From an uncultured Clostridia bacterium (GTDB lineage: Bacteria; Bacillota; Clostridia; Christensenellales; Borkfalkiaceae), in assembly GCA_947176445.1 (NCBI GenBank), contig CAMWQK010000062.1:1-5930 (forward strand): a stretch of 5,930 nt of DNA, written 5' to 3'. The notes below the pieces were generated by a model. That model saw only the letters and a program-made list of their open reading frames with translations, did not search any database and was not told where the DNA came from. A program made the position numbers and the translations under genes. Shown one piece after another: positions 5,516-5,930 of this stretch. Positions within the stretch are counted from its first letter, which is position 1; each line of letters begins with the position of its first letter.

Positions 5516-5530
5516 TTCACGGAGCGTGAA
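5516..5530 (+). promoter_or_regulatory. Hairpin holding the Shine-Dalgarno of the flavin oxidoreductase gene
   Basis: TTCACG-GAG-CGTGAA is a perfect 6-bp inverted repeat with a 3-nt loop, ending 2 nt before ATG 5533. The only well-spaced Shine-Dalgarno, GGAG at 5521-5524 (8 nt from the ATG), lies in its loop and last stem base. It could lower translation as RNA or act as an operator as DNA. A second purine-rich run, AAGGAAG, lies at 5505-5511, too far from the start to serve well. Confidence 0.5.
5519..5528 (+). repeat. 10-nt word ACGGAGCGTG, copy 2 (upstream of flavin oxidoreductase gene)
   Basis: This is the same word as at 3083-3092. Here it forms the core of the 15-nt inverted repeat at 5516-5530 and lies at about +12 to +21 of the predicted transcript, unlike copy 1, which is upstream of its promoter. 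Confidence 0.35.
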
Positions 5531-5532
5531 AG

Positions 5533-5930
5533 ATGAAATTAAGCGATAAACTGGTATTCGGAAACAGACAAATCAACAACCGCGTGGTGTTTCAGCCGAT
5601 GGAGGGCTGCGACTGCAACACGGACGGAACGCCGAGCGAGTTTACAAAAGAAAAGTACCGTTCCTTTATGAAATCAAAGGCGGGAATCGTCTGGTTTGAG
5701 GCGAACGCTGTCTGCGAAGAGGGCAGAACAAATCCGCATCAGATGATGCTCACAAAGGAAAATCTTCCGTCCTTTCGCGCGTTTGTGCAGGAATTAAAGG
5801 AGCTTGCGCTCCGCGAGAACGACTTTGTGCCGCTCATGCTCATTCAGTTGACCCATTCGGGCAGACAGAGCGTAAATCCGATCATTGCATACCGCAATCC
5901 CGTTTACGAGGAGAAGCGACCCGTCAGGGA
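5533..5930 (+). CDS. Old Yellow Enzyme-type NADH:flavin oxidoreductase, N-terminal part (cut by window end)
   Basis: From ATG 5533 the frame stays open for 132 codons to the window edge; the family usually has 340-400 residues, or about 650 when fused to an NAD/FAD domain. The visible part is the first third of an FMN-binding TIM barrel: NRVVFQPM (16-23) is the first strand, EANAVCEEGR (56-65) corresponds to the EASAV..QGR region of Bacillus YqjM, and IQLTHSGRQS (104-113) is the hallmark QL.H.GR motif, with Q105 near the FMN and H108 and R111. C26 and C28 follow the first strand; whether either matches the redox-active Cys26 of YqjM is unclear because the spacing after PM differs. Members reduce activated C=C bonds such as enones or dienoyl thioesters using NAD(P)H. 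It diverges from kdgA-kdgK, which hints at shared control but not necessarily a shared pathway. Family is firm; substrate is unknown. Confidence 0.9.
   Translation, partial: MKLSDKLVFGNRQINNRVVFQPMEGCDCNTDGTPSEFTKEKYRSFMKSKAGIVWFEANAVCEEGRTNPHQMMLTKENLPSFRAFVQELKELALRENDFVPLMLIQLTHSGRQSVNPIIAYRNPVYEEKRPVR

Overview
The window looks like a piece of a Clostridia-type (Bacillota) chromosome. It has strong Shine-Dalgarno sites (GGAGG/AGGAGG class), SigA-type promoters, GC-rich coding DNA against AT-rich intergenic DNA, a membrane-tethered XRE regulator, and a sugar kinase that resembles clostridial KdgK along its whole length. The assignment rests on style and remembered family resemblance, not on a search. 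I saw no mobile element, CRISPR array, tRNA or rRNA.

Layout. (1) Positions 1-997, + strand: the 3' end of an FAD/NAD(P)-dependent oxidoreductase and, overlapping it by 4 nt, a complete DUF1667 small Cys-rich protein. This pair usually belongs to the anaerobic glycerol-3-phosphate dehydrogenase-like cassette of Clostridia. (2) Positions 1051-3003, +: a cytoplasmic GH3 beta-glucosidase with its own Shine-Dalgarno, 53 nt downstream, followed by a hairpin. (3) Positions 3004-3142: a 139-nt regulatory gap with two overlapping inverted repeats, an extended -10 promoter and a Shine-Dalgarno. (4) Positions 3143-3751, +: an XRE-type DNA-binding protein with two membrane helices and a C-terminal zinc ribbon. 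(5) Positions 3781-3807: a symmetrical terminator shared by the converging genes on either side. (6) Positions 5384 to 3818, - strand: kdgA-kdgK, an 11-nt-overlapping operon for 2-keto-3-deoxygluconate (KDG) use, driven by a promoter with both hexamers at full consensus and a 17-nt spacer. (7) Positions 5533-5930, +: the N-terminal part of an Old Yellow Enzyme-type flavin oxidoreductase, divergent from kdgA and cut by the window edge.

How the genes fit together. KdgK phosphorylates KDG and KdgA splits KDPG into pyruvate and glyceraldehyde-3-phosphate, the final steps of hexuronate (pectin or glucuronate) catabolism. The GH3 enzyme would release glucose inside the cell from imported beta-glucosides, and the FAD/DUF1667 pair probably handles electrons from glycerol-3-phosphate. 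The set therefore reads as plant- or host-glycan carbon catabolism in an anaerobe. The functional links between blocks are inference.

I did not find a clear new multi-gene system. The least explained material is regulatory: helically phased TCTAC half-sites upstream of the membrane XRE gene, a 10-nt word shared by the XRE and flavin oxidoreductase upstream regions, and a perfect hairpin that holds the Shine-Dalgarno of the flavin oxidoreductase.
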